A DNA stretch of 64,000 nt from Cyclobacteriaceae bacterium (GCA_025808415.1 CP075525.1:2031501-2095500); one strand, 5' to 3'; shown: positions 25,879-36,554, counted from the first letter of the stretch. Translations and numbers: made by a program. Notes: a model not told the origin generated them from the letters alone.

Positions 25879-26856
25879 TCAGGCGTGAACCTTTCCTTTT
25901 TCCTCCAGGTAATTCCACACCAGACTGCTTGCCCCTAAAATTGGTGCTGCCTGGTTCTGAAGTCCGGAGGGAAGAATTTTAACTTTTCCTCTAAACACCG
26001 GCATCAGGTTAGCCTCCATGTGTTTAATGGTAGGCTTGAAGATCAGGTCGCCTGCGAGCGAAAGGCCACCAAATAAAAAAATTGCTTCGGGATCGGTATG
26101 CACAACGGTTTCGGCAAGCTTGGTTCCGAGTATTCGGCCTGTATATTCAAAAGCTTCACGGGCAACAATGTCTCCACGGATTGCCGCCTCGGTAATCATT
26201 TTTGTGTTCAGGTTATCAAAGCTGATACCCCGAAGTTCGCTTGGCTCAAGGTGATCGGCAAGAAGTTTGTATACCGATCGCTTAATGCCCGTAGCCGAAA
26301 CATAGGTTTCAAGGCAACCTCGTTTTCCGCAATTACAATACCGGCCTGCATAATTCACTGTAGTATGACCGAGTTCTCCGGCTATGCCATGTTTGCCATT
26401 AATGAGTTGTCCATTGCAGACAAAGCCACTACCTAACCCCGTTCCCAGTGTTATGACAACAAAATCTTTCATGTTTCGTGCTGCACCGTATACCATTTCA
26501 CCCACTGCGGCTGCATTGGCATCGTTGGTAACCAGGGTTGGTACTCCAAAGGGTTTAGAAAGCATATCAGCCAAAGGAATAATTCCTTTCCATTTCAGGT
26601 TAGTGGCATGTTCAATGGTGCCTTTGTAGTAGTTGCCGTTTGCTGCACCAACACCAATACCCACTAACGAGTAATCGTTACCCAGGTTAGTTATAGATTC
26701 TTTTATGGCCTTAGCCAAATCATTAACCAGATCAAAAACTTCTTCATGTTCCTGTGTTTTAATCCGATCCTGAAACAATACATTTCCAGCACGGTCCACA
26801 ATACCAAACTTGGTGTTTGTTCCTCCAATGTCAATACCGATGGTAATCTCCTTCAT
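25879..26856 (-). CDS. ROK family glucokinase
   Basis: A 325-residue ROK sugar kinase. The ATP-phosphate motif DIGGTNTKFGIVD begins at residue 8. The zinc-binding ROK signature is seen in GELGHTTVNYAGRYCNCGKRGCLE, with the three Cys spaced CxCGxxGC. NDANAAAVGE contains the substrate-binding Asn-Asp. Most likely product: glucose-6-phosphate from glucose. It is 12 bp downstream of pfkA on the same strand, and pgi is next upstream, giving three consecutive upper-glycolysis steps. Confidence 0.9.
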   Translation of the reverse strand: MKEITIGIDIGGTNTKFGIVDRAGNVLFQDRIKTQEHEEVFDLVNDLAKAIKESITNLGNDYSLVGIGVGAANGNYYKGTIEHATNLKWKGIIPLADMLSKPFGVPTLVTNDANAAAVGEMVYGAARNMKDFVVITLGTGLGSGFVCNGQLINGKHGIAGELGHTTVNYAGRYCNCGKRGCLETYVSATGIKRSVYKLLADHLEPSELRGISFDNLNTKMITEAAIRGDIVAREAFEYTGRILGTKLAETVVHTDPEAIFLFGGLSLAGDLIFKPTIKHMEANLMPVFRGKVKILPSGLQNQAAPILGASSLVWNYLEEKGKVHA

Positions 26857-26868
26857 GACAGTACCGGT

Positions 26869-27852
26869 TTAAATGGAAAGTATTTTGGCGATCCGCATCA
26901 TATCGTGATCAATATCATGGGGTCGGTTCATAACAGCATCAAAGGCATTAAAAACAATTTTGTTGTCGCGAATACCTACCATGGCATCTGTTTGCCCGGC
27001 CAGTACGCCTTCTACGGCAGCAACACCCATTCTGCTGGCCAACACACGATCGAAATATGTAGGTGACCCGCCACGCTGCAGGTGGCCGAGTATGGTTACT
27101 TTAATATCAAAGTACGAAGTACGTTCTGCCACCTTGCGGGCAATTTCGTTGGCTCCGCCAATTTTTGAACCCTCAGCGATCACTACAAGGTTTGATCGTT
27201 TATTGGTTATTTCGCCAGCGGTGAGCAATTCATAAACACGTTCAAATGAAGTTTCGCTTTCAGGTATGATAATAGCGCCAGCGCCACCCGCCACACCGCT
27301 GTACAAGGCAATGTATCCTGAATTTCGACCCATTACTTCAATAAAAAACAATCGGTTATGCGAAAGGGCAGTATCGCGTATTTTATCGATCGCCTCCACT
27401 GCAGTATTGGTTGCCGTGTCGAAGCCTATGGTATAATCGGTACCTGCAATATCGTTATCGATGGTTCCCGGTATACACAGTGAAGGCATTTTGAATTCGT
27501 TATACAAAGCATGCAAACCGGTAAACGTACCGTCACCGCCAATGGCAATCAATGCATCGATACCTACCTTGCGCAACTCATCGTAGGCTTTCTTTCTACC
27601 TTCTTTTGTTTTGAATTCTTCGCTTCGGGCTGTTTTTAAAATGGTTCCACCGCGCTGCAGTATGTTGCCCACTGAACGGGCGCCAAGTTTTACAACGTCA
27701 CCTTCAATCATGCCCTCATATCCCTGCATGATCCCAAAAACTTCTTTGTTGTGAAAAATTCCGGTACGCACAACTGCGCGTATGGCGGCATTCATTCCGG
27801 GTGCGTCTCCTCCTGAGGTAAATACGCCAATTCGTTGAATAGATGATGACAT
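26869..27852 (-). CDS. pfkA: ATP-dependent 6-phosphofructokinase
   Basis: A 327-residue PfkA-type enzyme making fructose-1,6-bisphosphate. Nucleotide binding is shown by GVFTSGGDAPGMNAAIR at the N-terminus and IGGDGTFTG near residue 100; the Gly after GGD is the feature of ATP- rather than PPi-dependent enzymes. The catalytic TIDND motif (PGTIDNDIAGTDYTIG) is present, as is the MGRNSGYIA substrate loop. The ATG at 27852 gives the usual length; an earlier in-frame start adds seven residues. Probably co-transcribed with the ROK glucokinase. Confidence 0.95.
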   Translation of the reverse strand: MSSSIQRIGVFTSGGDAPGMNAAIRAVVRTGIFHNKEVFGIMQGYEGMIEGDVVKLGARSVGNILQRGGTILKTARSEEFKTKEGRKKAYDELRKVGIDALIAIGGDGTFTGLHALYNEFKMPSLCIPGTIDNDIAGTDYTIGFDTATNTAVEAIDKIRDTALSHNRLFFIEVMGRNSGYIALYSGVAGGAGAIIIPESETSFERVYELLTAGEITNKRSNLVVIAEGSKIGGANEIARKVAERTSYFDIKVTILGHLQRGGSPTYFDRVLASRMGVAAVEGVLAGQTDAMVGIRDNKIVFNAFDAVMNRPHDIDHDMMRIAKILSI

Positions 27853-27911
27853 TGAATATGCTAAAACATTCAAAAATAGTGCTTCAAATGGATTTTTTGC
27901 ACGTTAAACCG

Positions 27912-29564
27912 CTATCTGGATTTCAATCGTTTGAAATGGTTTATGAGGCCGTTTGTAGATGCGTCATGCGTGGCGATCGCTCCCTCGGATGTTAATTCGG
28001 GAAGGATTTTCTTGGCCAACGCCTTGCCAAGTTCCACACCCCATTGGTCGAAACTGAAGATATTCCAAATACCACCTTGAACAAAAATCTTATGCTCATA
28101 CATAGCAATGAGGCTACCTAAAGTGTGCGGTGTTATTTGCTTAACTAAAATACTATTGGTTGGTTTGTTTCCGTCAAACACCCGGTAGGGTAAATGAAAT
28201 TTAACTTGGTCGTTGGTAAAACCGGCTTCACGCAACTCCACTTCAACTTCTTCAGCAGATTTTCCGCGCATGAGTGCTTCTGTTTGTGCAAAGTAATTGG
28301 AGAGTAGTTTATTATGGTGATCGCCTACTGCGTTATGCGTGTGTACGGGGGCTATGAAATCGCACGGGATTAATTTTGTTCCTTGGTGGATCAATTGGTA
28401 AAAAGCGTGCTGGCCATTTGTGCCGGGCTCTCCCCAGATAATGGGCCCAGTTTGGTAATTAACGGGCTGACCTGCACGATCGATTGATTTTCCGTTACTC
28501 TCCATGTTGCCTTGTTGAAAATAAGCAGCAAAGCGATGCAGGTACTGATCATAGGGAAGTATAGCTTCTGAAGCGGCACCGAAAAAATTGTTGTACCATA
28601 TGCTCAACAAGCCGAGTATTACAGGGATATTTTTTTCGAAGGTCTCCGTGCGGAAATGATTATCCATTTCATGGGCCCCCTCCAGCAGTTTAACAAAGTT
28701 GTCGTAACCAATCGTACAAGAAATCGATAACCCGATAGATGACCACAATGAATAGCGACCGCCTACCCAATCCCAAAATACAAACATGTTGGCGGGGTCA
28801 ATGCCAAATTCAGTTACTGCTTTTTTATTGGTCGATACGGCAACAAAGTGTTTCTCTACCGCACCCTTGCCCCCCGTTTTCTCCATAAACCATTGCCTGG
28901 CCGATTCGGCATTGGTCATGGTTTCTTGTGTTGTAAATGTTTTGGAAGCAATAATGAAAAGTGTTGTTTCAGGGTTTACTTTTTTCAACACTTCCGCGAT
29001 ATGGGTTCCGTCAACATTAGAAACAAAATGCGGTGTGATGGTAGACCAATAGGGGCGAAGTGCCTCCGTGACCATGTAGGGTCCGAGATCCGAGCCACCG
29101 ATACCGATGTTTACAATATCGGTAATGGCTTTGCCGGAGTATCCTTTCCACGAACCATTCTGCAAAGCGGTGGAGAATTCCTTCATCTGTTCCAATACCC
29201 GGTTAACTTCGGGCATTACATCAACACCCTCTACCAACACGGGATGATTCGACCGGTTGCGTAAAGCCACATGGAGTACAGGCCGGTTTTCGGTTTGATT
29301 AATCTTAAGGCCTTTAAACATTGCTTCTATGGAAGCTGTTAACTCAACCTCATGGGCCAGGCTGGTTAAAAGTTGAAGGGTTTCTTCCAGAATAATATTT
29401 TTCGAGTAATCAATAAGAATATCATTGAATTGGAGGTGAAATTTTTCAAACCTTTCGGGGTCTTCGCTGAACAGATCGCGCATGTGCGTGGCCTGCATAG
29501 AAAGAAAGTGGATCTCCAGGTTTCGCCACGATTGCGTTTCAGTTGGGTTTACGTTAGGCAGCAT
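27912..29564 (-). CDS. pgi: Glucose-6-phosphate isomerase
   Basis: A 550-residue isomerase converting glucose-6-phosphate and fructose-6-phosphate. The signature segments are present: [38 protein letters not shown] and [24 protein letters not shown] near the C-terminus carries the catalytic Lys region. The protein has the long form common in Bacteroidota and Proteobacteria. It lies 59 bp upstream of pfkA, same strand. A hairpin (29598-29636) upstream probably ends transcription arriving from the tRNA side. Confidence 0.96.
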   Translation of the reverse strand: MLPNVNPTETQSWRNLEIHFLSMQATHMRDLFSEDPERFEKFHLQFNDILIDYSKNIILEETLQLLTSLAHEVELTASIEAMFKGLKINQTENRPVLHVALRNRSNHPVLVEGVDVMPEVNRVLEQMKEFSTALQNGSWKGYSGKAITDIVNIGIGGSDLGPYMVTEALRPYWSTITPHFVSNVDGTHIAEVLKKVNPETTLFIIASKTFTTQETMTNAESARQWFMEKTGGKGAVEKHFVAVSTNKKAVTEFGIDPANMFVFWDWVGGRYSLWSSIGLSISCTIGYDNFVKLLEGAHEMDNHFRTETFEKNIPVILGLLSIWYNNFFGAASEAILPYDQYLHRFAAYFQQGNMESNGKSIDRAGQPVNYQTGPIIWGEPGTNGQHAFYQLIHQGTKLIPCDFIAPVHTHNAVGDHHNKLLSNYFAQTEALMRGKSAEEVEVELREAGFTNDQVKFHLPYRVFDGNKPTNSILVKQITPHTLGSLIAMYEHKIFVQGGIWNIFSFDQWGVELGKALAKKILPELTSEGAIATHDASTNGLINHFKRLKSR

Positions 29565-29597
29565 GGAATACGGATTAAGGCACGCAATATATAACGA

Positions 29598-29636
29598 AAA
29601 AGCCCTGCACCGATACTAAATCTGGGCAGGGCTTTT
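29598..29636. terminator. Hairpin between the tRNA repeat array and pgi
   Basis: AAAAGCCCTGC and GCAGGGCTTTT form an 11-bp stem around a 17-nt loop, with T runs on both strands. It would stop leftward transcripts that escape the tRNA terminators before pgi. Confidence 0.65.
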
Positions 29637-29681
29637 GGCAAGCGTGAATATTTAATGCAACAGACTGCTGCCTTAATCTTT

Positions 29682-30468
29682 GTAGCGCGGGTGGGAGTCC
29701 TGACGATTCGCGTCAAAGCGAATGTCAGGATGCTGACCGAAAGCGTCAGCATTGAACCTGATTACCCAATATGGAATTATAAGCCCCACTTGGAAAAATA
29801 GTGATACAAAAAAAGCAGCGGACTGCTGCTTATTTAGTAGCGCGGGGGGGAGTCCTGACGATTCGCGTCAAAGCGAATGTCAGGATGCTGACCGAAAGCG
29901 TCAGCATTGAACCTGATTACCCAATATGGAATTATAAGCCCCACTTGGAAAAATAGTGATACAAAAAAAGCAGCGGACTGCTGCTTATTTAGTAGCGCGG
30001 GGGGGAGTCCTGACGATTCGCGTCAAAGCGAATGTCAGGATGCTGACCGAAAGCGTCAGCATTGAACCTGATTACCCAATATGGAATTATAAGCCCCACT
30101 TGGAAAAATAGTGATACAAAAAAAGCAGCGGACTGCTGCTTATTTAGTAGCGCGGGGGGGAGTCCTGACGATTCGCGTCAAAGCGAATGTCAGGATGCTG
30201 ACCGAAAGCGTCAGCATTGAACCTGATTACCCAATATGGAATTATAAGCCCCACTTGGAAAAATAGTGATACAAAAAAAGCAGCGGACTGCTGCTTATTT
30301 AGTAGCGCGGGGGGAGTCCTGACGATTCGCGTCAAAGCGAATGTCAGGATGCTGACCGAAAGCGTCAGCATTGAACGTGGTTGCGACCATGGAATTTTAA
30401 GCCCCACTTGGAAAAATAGTGATACAAAAAAAGCAGCGGACTGCTGCTTATTTAGTAGCGCGGGGGGG
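29682..30468. repeat. 155-bp tandem array containing the tRNA-Met 3' end, terminator and a double hairpin
   Basis: The phrase AGTCCTGACG recurs at 29696, 29851, 30006, 30161 and 30315 (steps of 155, 155, 155 and 154 bp), and the last unit runs into the intact tRNA at 30456. Each unit contains, in minus-strand order, the tRNA 3' end (CCCCCCCGCGCTACTA), the AGCAGC/GCTGCT terminator, about 60 bp of downstream sequence, and two hairpins (TGCTGAC/GTCAGCA and TCCTGAC/GTCAGGA). The interior units are nearly identical; the outermost left end is degraded. Open frames inside the array are repeat artefacts. This explains the whole gene-free stretch 29565-30455. Confidence 0.9.
30426..30449 (-). terminator. 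tRNA-Met terminator
   Basis: On the minus strand AAGCAGC, a 5-nt loop, GCTGCTT and a T run follow the tRNA 3' end by 6 bp. The same terminator is repeated in every unit of the array to the left. Confidence 0.8.
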
Positions 30469-30529
30469 AGTTGAACCCCCGACCTTTGGGTTATGAATCC
30501 AACGCTCTAACCACCTGAGCTACCGCGCC
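30456..30529 (-). tRNA. tRNA-Met (CAT anticodon)
   Basis: A 74-nt cloverleaf: acceptor GGCGCGG / CCGCGCT, D arm AGCTCAG...GAGC, anticodon stem TTGGA / (T)CCAA region with loop TTCATAA, and T arm GGGGG-TTCAACT-CCCCC. Anticodon CAT fits elongator Met; a lysidine-modified Ile tRNA also has CAT and cannot be fully excluded. CCA is not encoded (CTA follows the acceptor). Confidence 0.88.
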
Positions 30530-30570
30530 AATTAACCTCTCTTATAAATGATCGAACTCATCTTTGCCAA

Positions 30571-30606
30571 TACAGCGATAAATCCAACGCTCTGATAACC
30601 TGAAGC
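30571..30606 (-). pseudogene. Decayed copy of the tRNA-Met 5' half
   Basis: AATCCAACGCTCT...ACCTGAAGCTCC at 30571-30606 follows the D-arm and anticodon-arm sequence of the intact tRNA (AATCCAACGCTCT...ACCTGAGCTACC) with several changes. It lies between the promoter and the intact gene. Confidence 0.55.
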
Positions 30607-30623
30607 TCCACTTGACAGGGGCG

Positions 30624-30657
30624 CAAACTTACAAAGATTGATCGTATTCTGCCAAAA
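30624..30657 (-). promoter_or_regulatory. Bacteroidota-type promoter for tRNA-Met
   Basis: On the minus strand TTTTG, 21 bp, then TAAGTTTG, which fits the Bacteroidota -33 TTTG and -7 TAnnTTTG elements. Spacing is identical to the rpsO promoter. Confidence 0.65.
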
Positions 30658-30707
30658 CTGATTTTTATTTTGCCCTTGCGGAATATTTCTTATAATTTCA
30701 AACACAT

Positions 30708-31118
30708 ATGCGAATCATGGCAAAAAAGAAACTCTTCACAGCCGATTATGAGATACATGCTTCTATTAAGATGCTGTACCCTTATATCCAAACAGCCAGC
30801 GGGTTATCGGAGTGGTTTGCTGATAATGTGACCATCAACAATATTGATAAAACATATAATTTCATTTGGGATCACGAAGAACATAAAGCCCGGCTTGCTT
30901 CCCACCGAACCAATCATTTTGCCCGCTTCGAGTTTCTGCCCGAAAATGAAGATGACGAGAAAGATCCTGCGTATTTTGAACTTCGGCTCGAATTCAATGA
31001 GCTTACGCAATCTGTTTTCCTTAAAGTTACCGACTATTCCGATTTTGATGACCTGCAAGAGCTAAATGATCTTTGGGATGGATTGGTTGAGGCCCTTCGG
31101 AAAACCGTAGGCGGGTAG
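30708..31118 (+). CDS. START-like (SRPBCC/AHSA1-type) domain protein
   Basis: A 136-residue cytoplasmic protein. FTADYEIHASIKMLYPYIQTASGLSEWFADNV is the opening beta-helix-helix of SRPBCC folds, and LEFNELTQSVFLKVTDYSD follows in the sheet, with a long C-terminal helix closing the ligand cavity. Ligand and function are unknown; the form is conserved in Bacteroidota, often beside the LptF/G permease gene as here. Start at 30708 or the ATG three codons later (MAKKK). Confidence 0.75.
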   Translation: MRIMAKKKLFTADYEIHASIKMLYPYIQTASGLSEWFADNVTINNIDKTYNFIWDHEEHKARLASHRTNHFARFEFLPENEDDEKDPAYFELRLEFNELTQSVFLKVTDYSDFDDLQELNDLWDGLVEALRKTVGG

Positions 31119-31193
31119 TAGTTCAATTCCAATAATGCTTCAAGCCGTTATCTTTGGCGTGTTATTTGATCCTAAAAGGGTCATTTGATCCTG

Positions 31194-32954
31194 ATGAAAA
31201 AATTAGACAAACTAATCCTGTCTTCCTTTCTGGGGCCATTCATCCTAACCTTTTTGGTGGTAGTTTTTATTCTGTTGATGCAGCACATGCTCAAATACTT
31301 TGATGACATCATCGGTAAGGGCTTGGGTTTTGATGTTATCGGTCAGTTGCTTTTTTATTTTGCCGTATTTATGACTCCCGTGGCACTGCCATTGGCTGTT
31401 TTGTTATCATCGTTAATGACATTCGGTGCGTTGGGTGAGCATTTTGAGTTAACCGCCATTAAAAGTGCCGGCATTTCTTTGTTACGTACCATTCAGCCCA
31501 TTTTCTTTTTTGTGCTGGTGTTAACGGTATGTGCTTTCTACATAAACAATAACCTGGTCCCCAAGGCTGCACTCGAAGCCTACAGCTTACTCTATGATAT
31601 CAAACAAAAAAAACCAGCCCTTGATTTACGAGAGGGTACCTTTTACAATGGCATCCCTGATATCAGTATAAAGGTCAACCATAAGTTTCCGGACAATATT
31701 ACGTTGAAGGATGTTATCATTTACGACCATCGCAAGCACGATGGAAATAAAGACGTGACCATTGCCGACTCCGGGAAGATGTATACGATTTTAAATGAGC
31801 GTTACCTGAAATTGGAGTTGTTCAACGGTTACAACTATACAGAAGGGGCCAGTGCCGGTCAGGATGTTGTTGGCAAAAGTGTGGCTTATGGAACAGAGAC
31901 TATCAGCCGTAGTAAATTCGCCAAAACACAAGTTGTTTTCGACTTATCTTCATTTGGGCTGATCCGTACCGAGAAAAAGTGGTTTCAGGGTAACCGTATT
32001 ATGCGCAACCTGCGCGAGCTTGATTACGACCTGGATTCGCTCAACCGGGAAAAGATGAATTACCAGTTGAGCCACTATGCAGCGTACAGAAACTTCTTTA
32101 ACTATTTTACCCGAAAAGATTCGGTGGCCTTACCGGTTGATTTACTGAGTTACAAAAATATGAAGGATTCGGCTTCGTTTAATGCTCCATTCAATTCATC
32201 TGACGATCCTGCACTTTCAGTTACACCAGCAGCCCTGCAGTCGCCTATAATTGCTGCGGATTCTTTAATTGATAAAACGATGGTGGAGCATGATTCAACA
32301 ACCCGTGTGATAGAACCTCCAACACTTCTGCAACAAAAACGGGCGCGAAATCCGGAACGGGTAAAACAGGTTGAGCAGCAAAAGGAAGAATCAAAGCGGT
32401 TAGCGTTGGCGCAACAAAAGAAACGTATACTCACCGACTCAGCCCGTTTGGCTAAGGTAGATAGCATCATGTCCCTATCGGTCGAAAAAAGCGGGTACAC
32501 CTCGGCTGTGAATAAAGCTCGAGTGGTAAAGTCCCAATTAGCGGGTTCTATAAGTACGCTTGAGTTCTACACCGTTGATGAGCGTGTTTTCAGGATACAA
32601 TGGCATAAGATTTTGGCAAGTTCGTTGGCCTGTATTGCCATGTTCCTGATTGGTGCACCCTTGGGGGCCATAATAAAAAAGGGTGGTTTAGGGGTCCCGT
32701 TCCTGGTCTCTATCCTGTTTTTTATTGTGTATTACCTGCTTACCATGACTGGTGAAAAGTGGGCCAAACAGGGCATCGTTAGCGTAGAAGTTGGGGTATG
32801 GGCTGCTGATGTGATCCTGCTGTTTATCGGGCTGATATTTTTGCGGCAAGCACGGATTGATGCCCGCCTTTTTGAAGCTGATTTTTACAATGTTGTTTTC
32901 GATAAGGTTTCACGATGGCTTGAGCAATTTAGGTTGCGGGGAAAAGGAAAATGA
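31194..32954 (+). CDS. LptF/LptG (YjgP/YjgQ) family permease
   Basis: About 586 residues. Three hydrophobic segments lie near the N-terminus (residues about 8-115) and three near the C-terminus (about 480-560), separated by a large periplasmic domain. This is the LptF/G layout of the ABC transporter that lifts lipopolysaccharide out of the inner membrane. The periplasmic part carries an extra charged, Gln/Lys-rich stretch at about 385-440 ([22 protein letters not shown]) likely to be coiled coil, making this longer than the 350-400 residue enterobacterial proteins; Bacteroidota members are commonly long. ATG chosen over a TTG three codons upstream. Confidence 0.88.
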   Translation: MKKLDKLILSSFLGPFILTFLVVVFILLMQHMLKYFDDIIGKGLGFDVIGQLLFYFAVFMTPVALPLAVLLSSLMTFGALGEHFELTAIKSAGISLLRTIQPIFFFVLVLTVCAFYINNNLVPKAALEAYSLLYDIKQKKPALDLREGTFYNGIPDISIKVNHKFPDNITLKDVIIYDHRKHDGNKDVTIADSGKMYTILNERYLKLELFNGYNYTEGASAGQDVVGKSVAYGTETISRSKFAKTQVVFDLSSFGLIRTEKKWFQGNRIMRNLRELDYDLDSLNREKMNYQLSHYAAYRNFFNYFTRKDSVALPVDLLSYKNMKDSASFNAPFNSSDDPALSVTPAALQSPIIAADSLIDKTMVEHDSTTRVIEPPTLLQQKRARNPERVKQVEQQKEESKRLALAQQKKRILTDSARLAKVDSIMSLSVEKSGYTSAVNKARVVKSQLAGSISTLEFYTVDERVFRIQWHKILASSLACIAMFLIGAPLGAIIKKGGLGVPFLVSILFFIVYYLLTMTGEKWAKQGIVSVEVGVWAADVILLFIGLIFLRQARIDARLFEADFYNVVFDKVSRWLEQFRLRGKGK

Positions 32955-32960
32955 AGGCAT

Positions 32961-32994
32961 TTTTGGATAATTCAGGCCTATTCCCGTATCTTTG
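32961..32994 (+). promoter_or_regulatory. Bacteroidota-type promoter for rpsO
   Basis: TTTTG, 21 bp, TATCTTTG: a good match to -33 TTTG and -7 TAnnTTTG. It overlaps the junction of the preceding permease gene end and lies 26 bp before the rpsO start. Confidence 0.7.
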
Positions 32995-33019
32995 CCGCTT
33001 AAATCAAGAGTATAAAACG

Positions 33020-33295
33020 ATGTATTTAACCGCGGAAACAAAAAAAGAGCTGTTTAAGAAGCACGGGGCTGCCAAGACTGATAAGGATACCGGATCTACG
33101 GAGTCCCAGATTGCCCTGTTTACCCACAGGATCAACCATTTGACCAGTCACCTGAAGGATCACAAGAAGGATTTTTCGACCCAAAACGGCTTGCTTAAGC
33201 TGGTGGGTAAAAGAAAGAGACTTTTGAATTACCTGCAAAACACCGATATAAACAGGTATCGTGCAATACTTGCAGAGTTAGATTTGAGGAAATAA
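33020..33295 (+). CDS. rpsO: 30S ribosomal protein S15
   Basis: 91 residues, the standard S15 length. [27 protein letters not shown] and [20 protein letters not shown] match the four-helix 16S-binding protein. The ATG at 33020 is chosen; a longer in-frame extension reads through the promoter. Followed by a terminator and then pnp, the same neighbour order as in many bacteria. Confidence 0.97.
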   Translation: MYLTAETKKELFKKHGAAKTDKDTGSTESQIALFTHRINHLTSHLKDHKKDFSTQNGLLKLVGKRKRLLNYLQNTDINRYRAILAELDLRK

Positions 33296-33312
33296 CATTC
33301 AATATTTAGCAT

Positions 33313-33341
33313 AGGGGAATCTGAATCAAGGTTCCCTTTTT
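33313..33341 (+). terminator. Terminator after rpsO
   Basis: AGGGGAA and TTCCCTT form a stem around a 14-nt loop, followed by T5. It lies 17 bp after the rpsO stop. Confidence 0.65.
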
Positions 33342-33400
33342 GCATTTTTAACCTTTTATTCCTGCGTGCCCTTTCGTGGCAAGCATTAACCCGATTTTTT

Positions 33401-35548
33401 ATGACATTAACTGTAACATCAAAAAGCTGCAAACTCCCTGATGGACGGGAGATCACACTCGAAACAGGCAAAATGGCCCGTCAGGCCGATGGATCTGTAG
33501 TATTGAAAATGGGCAACACCATGCTGCTCGCAACTGTTGTTGCAAAAGAAGACGTAAACGAAGGTGTGGATTTCATGCCCTTGTCGGTAGACTATCAAGA
33601 GAAATTTGCCTCAACTGGTAAAATACCTGGTGGATTTTTGAAACGTGAAAGTAAATTATCCGATTACGAGATACTGATTAGCCGCCTGGTTGACAGGGCT
33701 TTGCGGCCGTTATTCCCAAGCGATTTTCATGCTGAAACTCAAGTAAATATTTTCCTTATCTCAGGGGATTCCAACGCCCTACCTGATTCATTGGCTGCTT
33801 TTGCTGCCTCCACTGCACTATCGATATCCGACATCCCATGGGGTGGACCCATATCCGAAGTTCGTGTGGCCCGCGTAGACGGAAAATTTGTGATCAACCC
33901 AACCCTTGCCGATAAGGAAAGGGCAGATATCGACCTGATTGTTGCTGCCTCCATTGACAATATCTTGATGGTTGAGGGTGAGATGAAAGAGGTAAGCGAA
34001 GATGAAATGCTTGAAGCATTGAAGTTGGCCCATGAGGCCATTAAAGTTCAATGCCAGGTGCAACTTGAACTGGCTAAAGAATTAGGCAAAACCGAAAAAC
34101 GCACGTATTGCCATGAGGTAAACGATGAAGCACTTCGCGAAGAATTGAATTCGCTGCTGTACCCTAAAGTTTATGCTGTTGCCAAACAGCAGATCAAGAA
34201 CAAGAAAGAAAGGGGCAAGGCATTCAAAAAAATCATTGAAGATTACTTGGCTTCTTTACCAGAAGATTCAGCCATCAATAAAGATTTGGTAAAGCGCTAT
34301 TATCACGATATTGAGAAGAAAGCTGCCCGCGACCTTGTGCTTAATGAAGGAATTCGTTTAGATGGTCGTAACACTAAGGAGATCAGGCAAATACTTAGTG
34401 AAATTGATATTTTACCTTCGGCACATGGCTCAGCGCTTTTCACACGTGGTGAAACACAATCGCTTACCACCGTTACGTTGGGTACCAAGCTTGACGAGCA
34501 GATGATTGACGGGGCTATGTTTGAAGGATCGAACAAGTTTATACTGCATTATAATTTTCCGGGTTTCTCAACCGGTGAGGTAAAGCCGAACCGAGGTCCA
34601 GGAAGAAGGGAAGTTGGCCATGGTAACCTTGCTTTGCGCGGGTTGAAACAAGTTCTCCCGTCAGATGCTGAAAACCCGTACACTATCCGCGTGGTATCCG
34701 ACATTCTTGAATCCAATGGGTCATCTTCAATGGCTACAGTTTGTGCCGGATCATTGGCTTTGATGGACTCCGGTATACCGGTAAAGGGACCTGTTTCAGG
34801 TATCGCCATGGGCATGATTTCCGATTCTAAAACCGGTAAGTATGCTATCCTATCCGACATTCTTGGTGATGAAGACCACCTTGGGGATATGGACTTTAAA
34901 ACTACCGGCACCGAAAAAGGGCTTACCGCTTGCCAAATGGATTTAAAGGTTGATGGCCTGACCTACGATGTGCTCAAAGAAGCGCTTCTTCAGGCCAAGG
35001 AAGGCCGCCTTCATATTCTTAACGAAATGAAGAAGACCTTATCAGCCCCTAAGGCTGAACTTAAGCCACATACGCCTCGTGCTGAAACCGTAGTTATTGA
35101 AAAAGAAATGATCGGTGCAGTCATTGGTCCGGGCGGAAAGGTTGTTCAGGACATACAAAATACAACTGGTGCAACCGTGGTTATTGAAGAAGTTAACGGA
35201 AAGGGTATTGTTAATGTATTTGCTACCAGTAAAGAAATAATGGATGCCGCCTTAAGGCGCATAAAGGCCATTGTTGCCGTGCCTGAAATCGGGCAGGTAT
35301 ATGATGGTAAAGTTAAGTCCATTATGCCCTTTGGTGCCTTTGTAGAATTTATGCCAGGCAAAGATGGTTTGCTGCATATTTCGGAAATAAAGTGGGAACG
35401 CCTGGAAAGCATGGAAGGTGTAATGGAAGTCGGTGAGGAGGTTAAAGTGAAACTGGTTGAGGTTGATAAGAAAACGGGTAAGTTCAGGTTGTCACGTAAA
35501 GCATTGTTACCTAAGCCATCAAAACCCGAGGCCGCGAAAACTGAATAA
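33401..35548 (+). CDS. pnp: Polyribonucleotide nucleotidyltransferase (PNPase)
   Basis: A 715-residue phosphorolytic 3'-5' exoribonuclease. Two RNase PH-like domains are present ([22 protein letters not shown] in the first; [27 protein letters not shown] in the second), then a KH domain ([17 protein letters not shown], residues about 565-600) and an S1 domain ([20 protein letters not shown], about 625-700). Domain order and length are complete. It degrades mRNA, generally in association with other RNases. Confidence 0.97.
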   Translation: MTLTVTSKSCKLPDGREITLETGKMARQADGSVVLKMGNTMLLATVVAKEDVNEGVDFMPLSVDYQEKFASTGKIPGGFLKRESKLSDYEILISRLVDRALRPLFPSDFHAETQVNIFLISGDSNALPDSLAAFAASTALSISDIPWGGPISEVRVARVDGKFVINPTLADKERADIDLIVAASIDNILMVEGEMKEVSEDEMLEALKLAHEAIKVQCQVQLELAKELGKTEKRTYCHEVNDEALREELNSLLYPKVYAVAKQQIKNKKERGKAFKKIIEDYLASLPEDSAINKDLVKRYYHDIEKKAARDLVLNEGIRLDGRNTKEIRQILSEIDILPSAHGSALFTRGETQSLTTVTLGTKLDEQMIDGAMFEGSNKFILHYNFPGFSTGEVKPNRGPGRREVGHGNLALRGLKQVLPSDAENPYTIRVVSDILESNGSSSMATVCAGSLALMDSGIPVKGPVSGIAMGMISDSKTGKYAILSDILGDEDHLGDMDFKTTGTEKGLTACQMDLKVDGLTYDVLKEALLQAKEGRLHILNEMKKTLSAPKAELKPHTPRAETVVIEKEMIGAVIGPGGKVVQDIQNTTGATVVIEEVNGKGIVNVFATSKEIMDAALRRIKAIVAVPEIGQVYDGKVKSIMPFGAFVEFMPGKDGLLHISEIKWERLESMEGVMEVGEEVKVKLVEVDKKTGKFRLSRKALLPKPSKPEAAKTE

Positions 35549-35617
35549 TTTCCCCGCTTGTTGACAGGAACTATCTTTGTGCTCTATATTGTTACACCAC
35601 TTAACATTTAGGACCTG

Positions 35618-36481
35618 ATGAGGCAGCTTAAGATCAGCAAGCAGATCACCAATCGCGAAAGCCAGTCTCTTGATAAGTACCTTCAGGAGATTGGTAAGGT
35701 TGATTTGCTTACCCCGGATGAAGAAGTTGATTTAGCCAAACGTATAAAGGCAGGTGATCAAATTGCCCTGGAGAAACTCACAAAGGCAAACCTTCGCTTT
35801 GTTGTATCGGTAGCCAAGCAATACCAAAACCAAGGTTTGTCCTTAGGCGATTTGATCAACGAAGGCAACCTAGGTTTGATCAAGGCTGCGCAACGCTTTG
35901 ATGAAACGCGGGGCTTCAAGTTTATATCGTATGCCGTTTGGTGGATTCGCCAATCCATACTACAGGCCTTGGCCGAACAATCCCGTATCGTAAGGCTACC
36001 GTTGAACCGCGTGGGTTCGCTCAACAAAATTTCCAAAACATTTTCTGAGTTGGAGCAGAAGTATGAACGAGAGCCCTCTCCGGAAGAACTTGCTGAAGTA
36101 TTGGATGTAACCACTGCTGAAGTTGTTGACACCATGAAGATTTCCGGGCGACACGTGTCCATGGATGCACCGTTTGTTCAAGGTGAAGAAAATAGTTTGC
36201 TTGATGTACTTGAAAACGACAGTGAAGAAACCCCTGATTCGGGATTGATGAACGATTCGCTCCGGAAGGAAGTTCAGCGTGCATTATCAACACTTACCCA
36301 ACGCGAGGCAGATGTTATTACGCTTTATTTTGGGTTGAATGGTGAACACGCCATGACCCTCGAAGAGATTGGGGAGAAGTTTAACCTTACCCGCGAACGG
36401 GTACGCCAGATCAAAGAAAAGGCCATACGAAGACTTCGCCACACCTCAAGAAGTAAGGCTTTAAAACCTTACTTAGGTTAA
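35618..36481 (+). CDS. rpoD: Primary RNA polymerase sigma factor, short Bacteroidota form
   Basis: 287 residues with regions 1.2 to 4.2 but no region 1.1, as is normal for the main sigma factor of Bacteroidota. Region 2 includes [25 protein letters not shown] and [17 protein letters not shown]; region 4.2 is the [32 protein letters not shown]. It reads TTTG / TAnnTTTG promoters such as those seen here. TATCTTTG at 35572-35579 is a possible -7 element for its own transcript. A GTG/ATG choice does not arise; the ATG at 35618 gives the conserved MRQLKI start. Confidence 0.97.
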   Translation: MRQLKISKQITNRESQSLDKYLQEIGKVDLLTPDEEVDLAKRIKAGDQIALEKLTKANLRFVVSVAKQYQNQGLSLGDLINEGNLGLIKAAQRFDETRGFKFISYAVWWIRQSILQALAEQSRIVRLPLNRVGSLNKISKTFSELEQKYEREPSPEELAEVLDVTTAEVVDTMKISGRHVSMDAPFVQGEENSLLDVLENDSEETPDSGLMNDSLRKEVQRALSTLTQREADVITLYFGLNGEHAMTLEEIGEKFNLTRERVRQIKEKAIRRLRHTSRSKALKPYLG

Positions 36482-36503
36482 TAATACATAAAAGCATTTA
36501 ATT

Positions 36504-36540
36504 TGAAGGGTCTCAAAGAAATGAGGGGGGCCTTTCTTTT
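36504..36540 (+). terminator. Probable terminator after rpoD
   Basis: AAGG...CTC pairs with GAG...CCTT around an A-rich loop, with a T-rich tail. The stem is imperfect. Confidence 0.45.
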
Positions 36541-36554
36541 AACCCTAAAAATTT

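Noticed and set aside
29565..30455. CRISPR array
   Set aside because: The repeated unit is about 155 bp with near-identical content throughout, no short repeat/spacer alternation and no cas genes.
30144..30474. Open frames on both strands inside the 155-bp array
   Set aside because: They are made of the repeated tRNA tail, terminator and hairpins, and recur only because the unit length and frame agree by chance.
35618..36481. Truncated sigma factor
   Set aside because: The short form lacking region 1.1 is the normal primary sigma factor of Bacteroidota.
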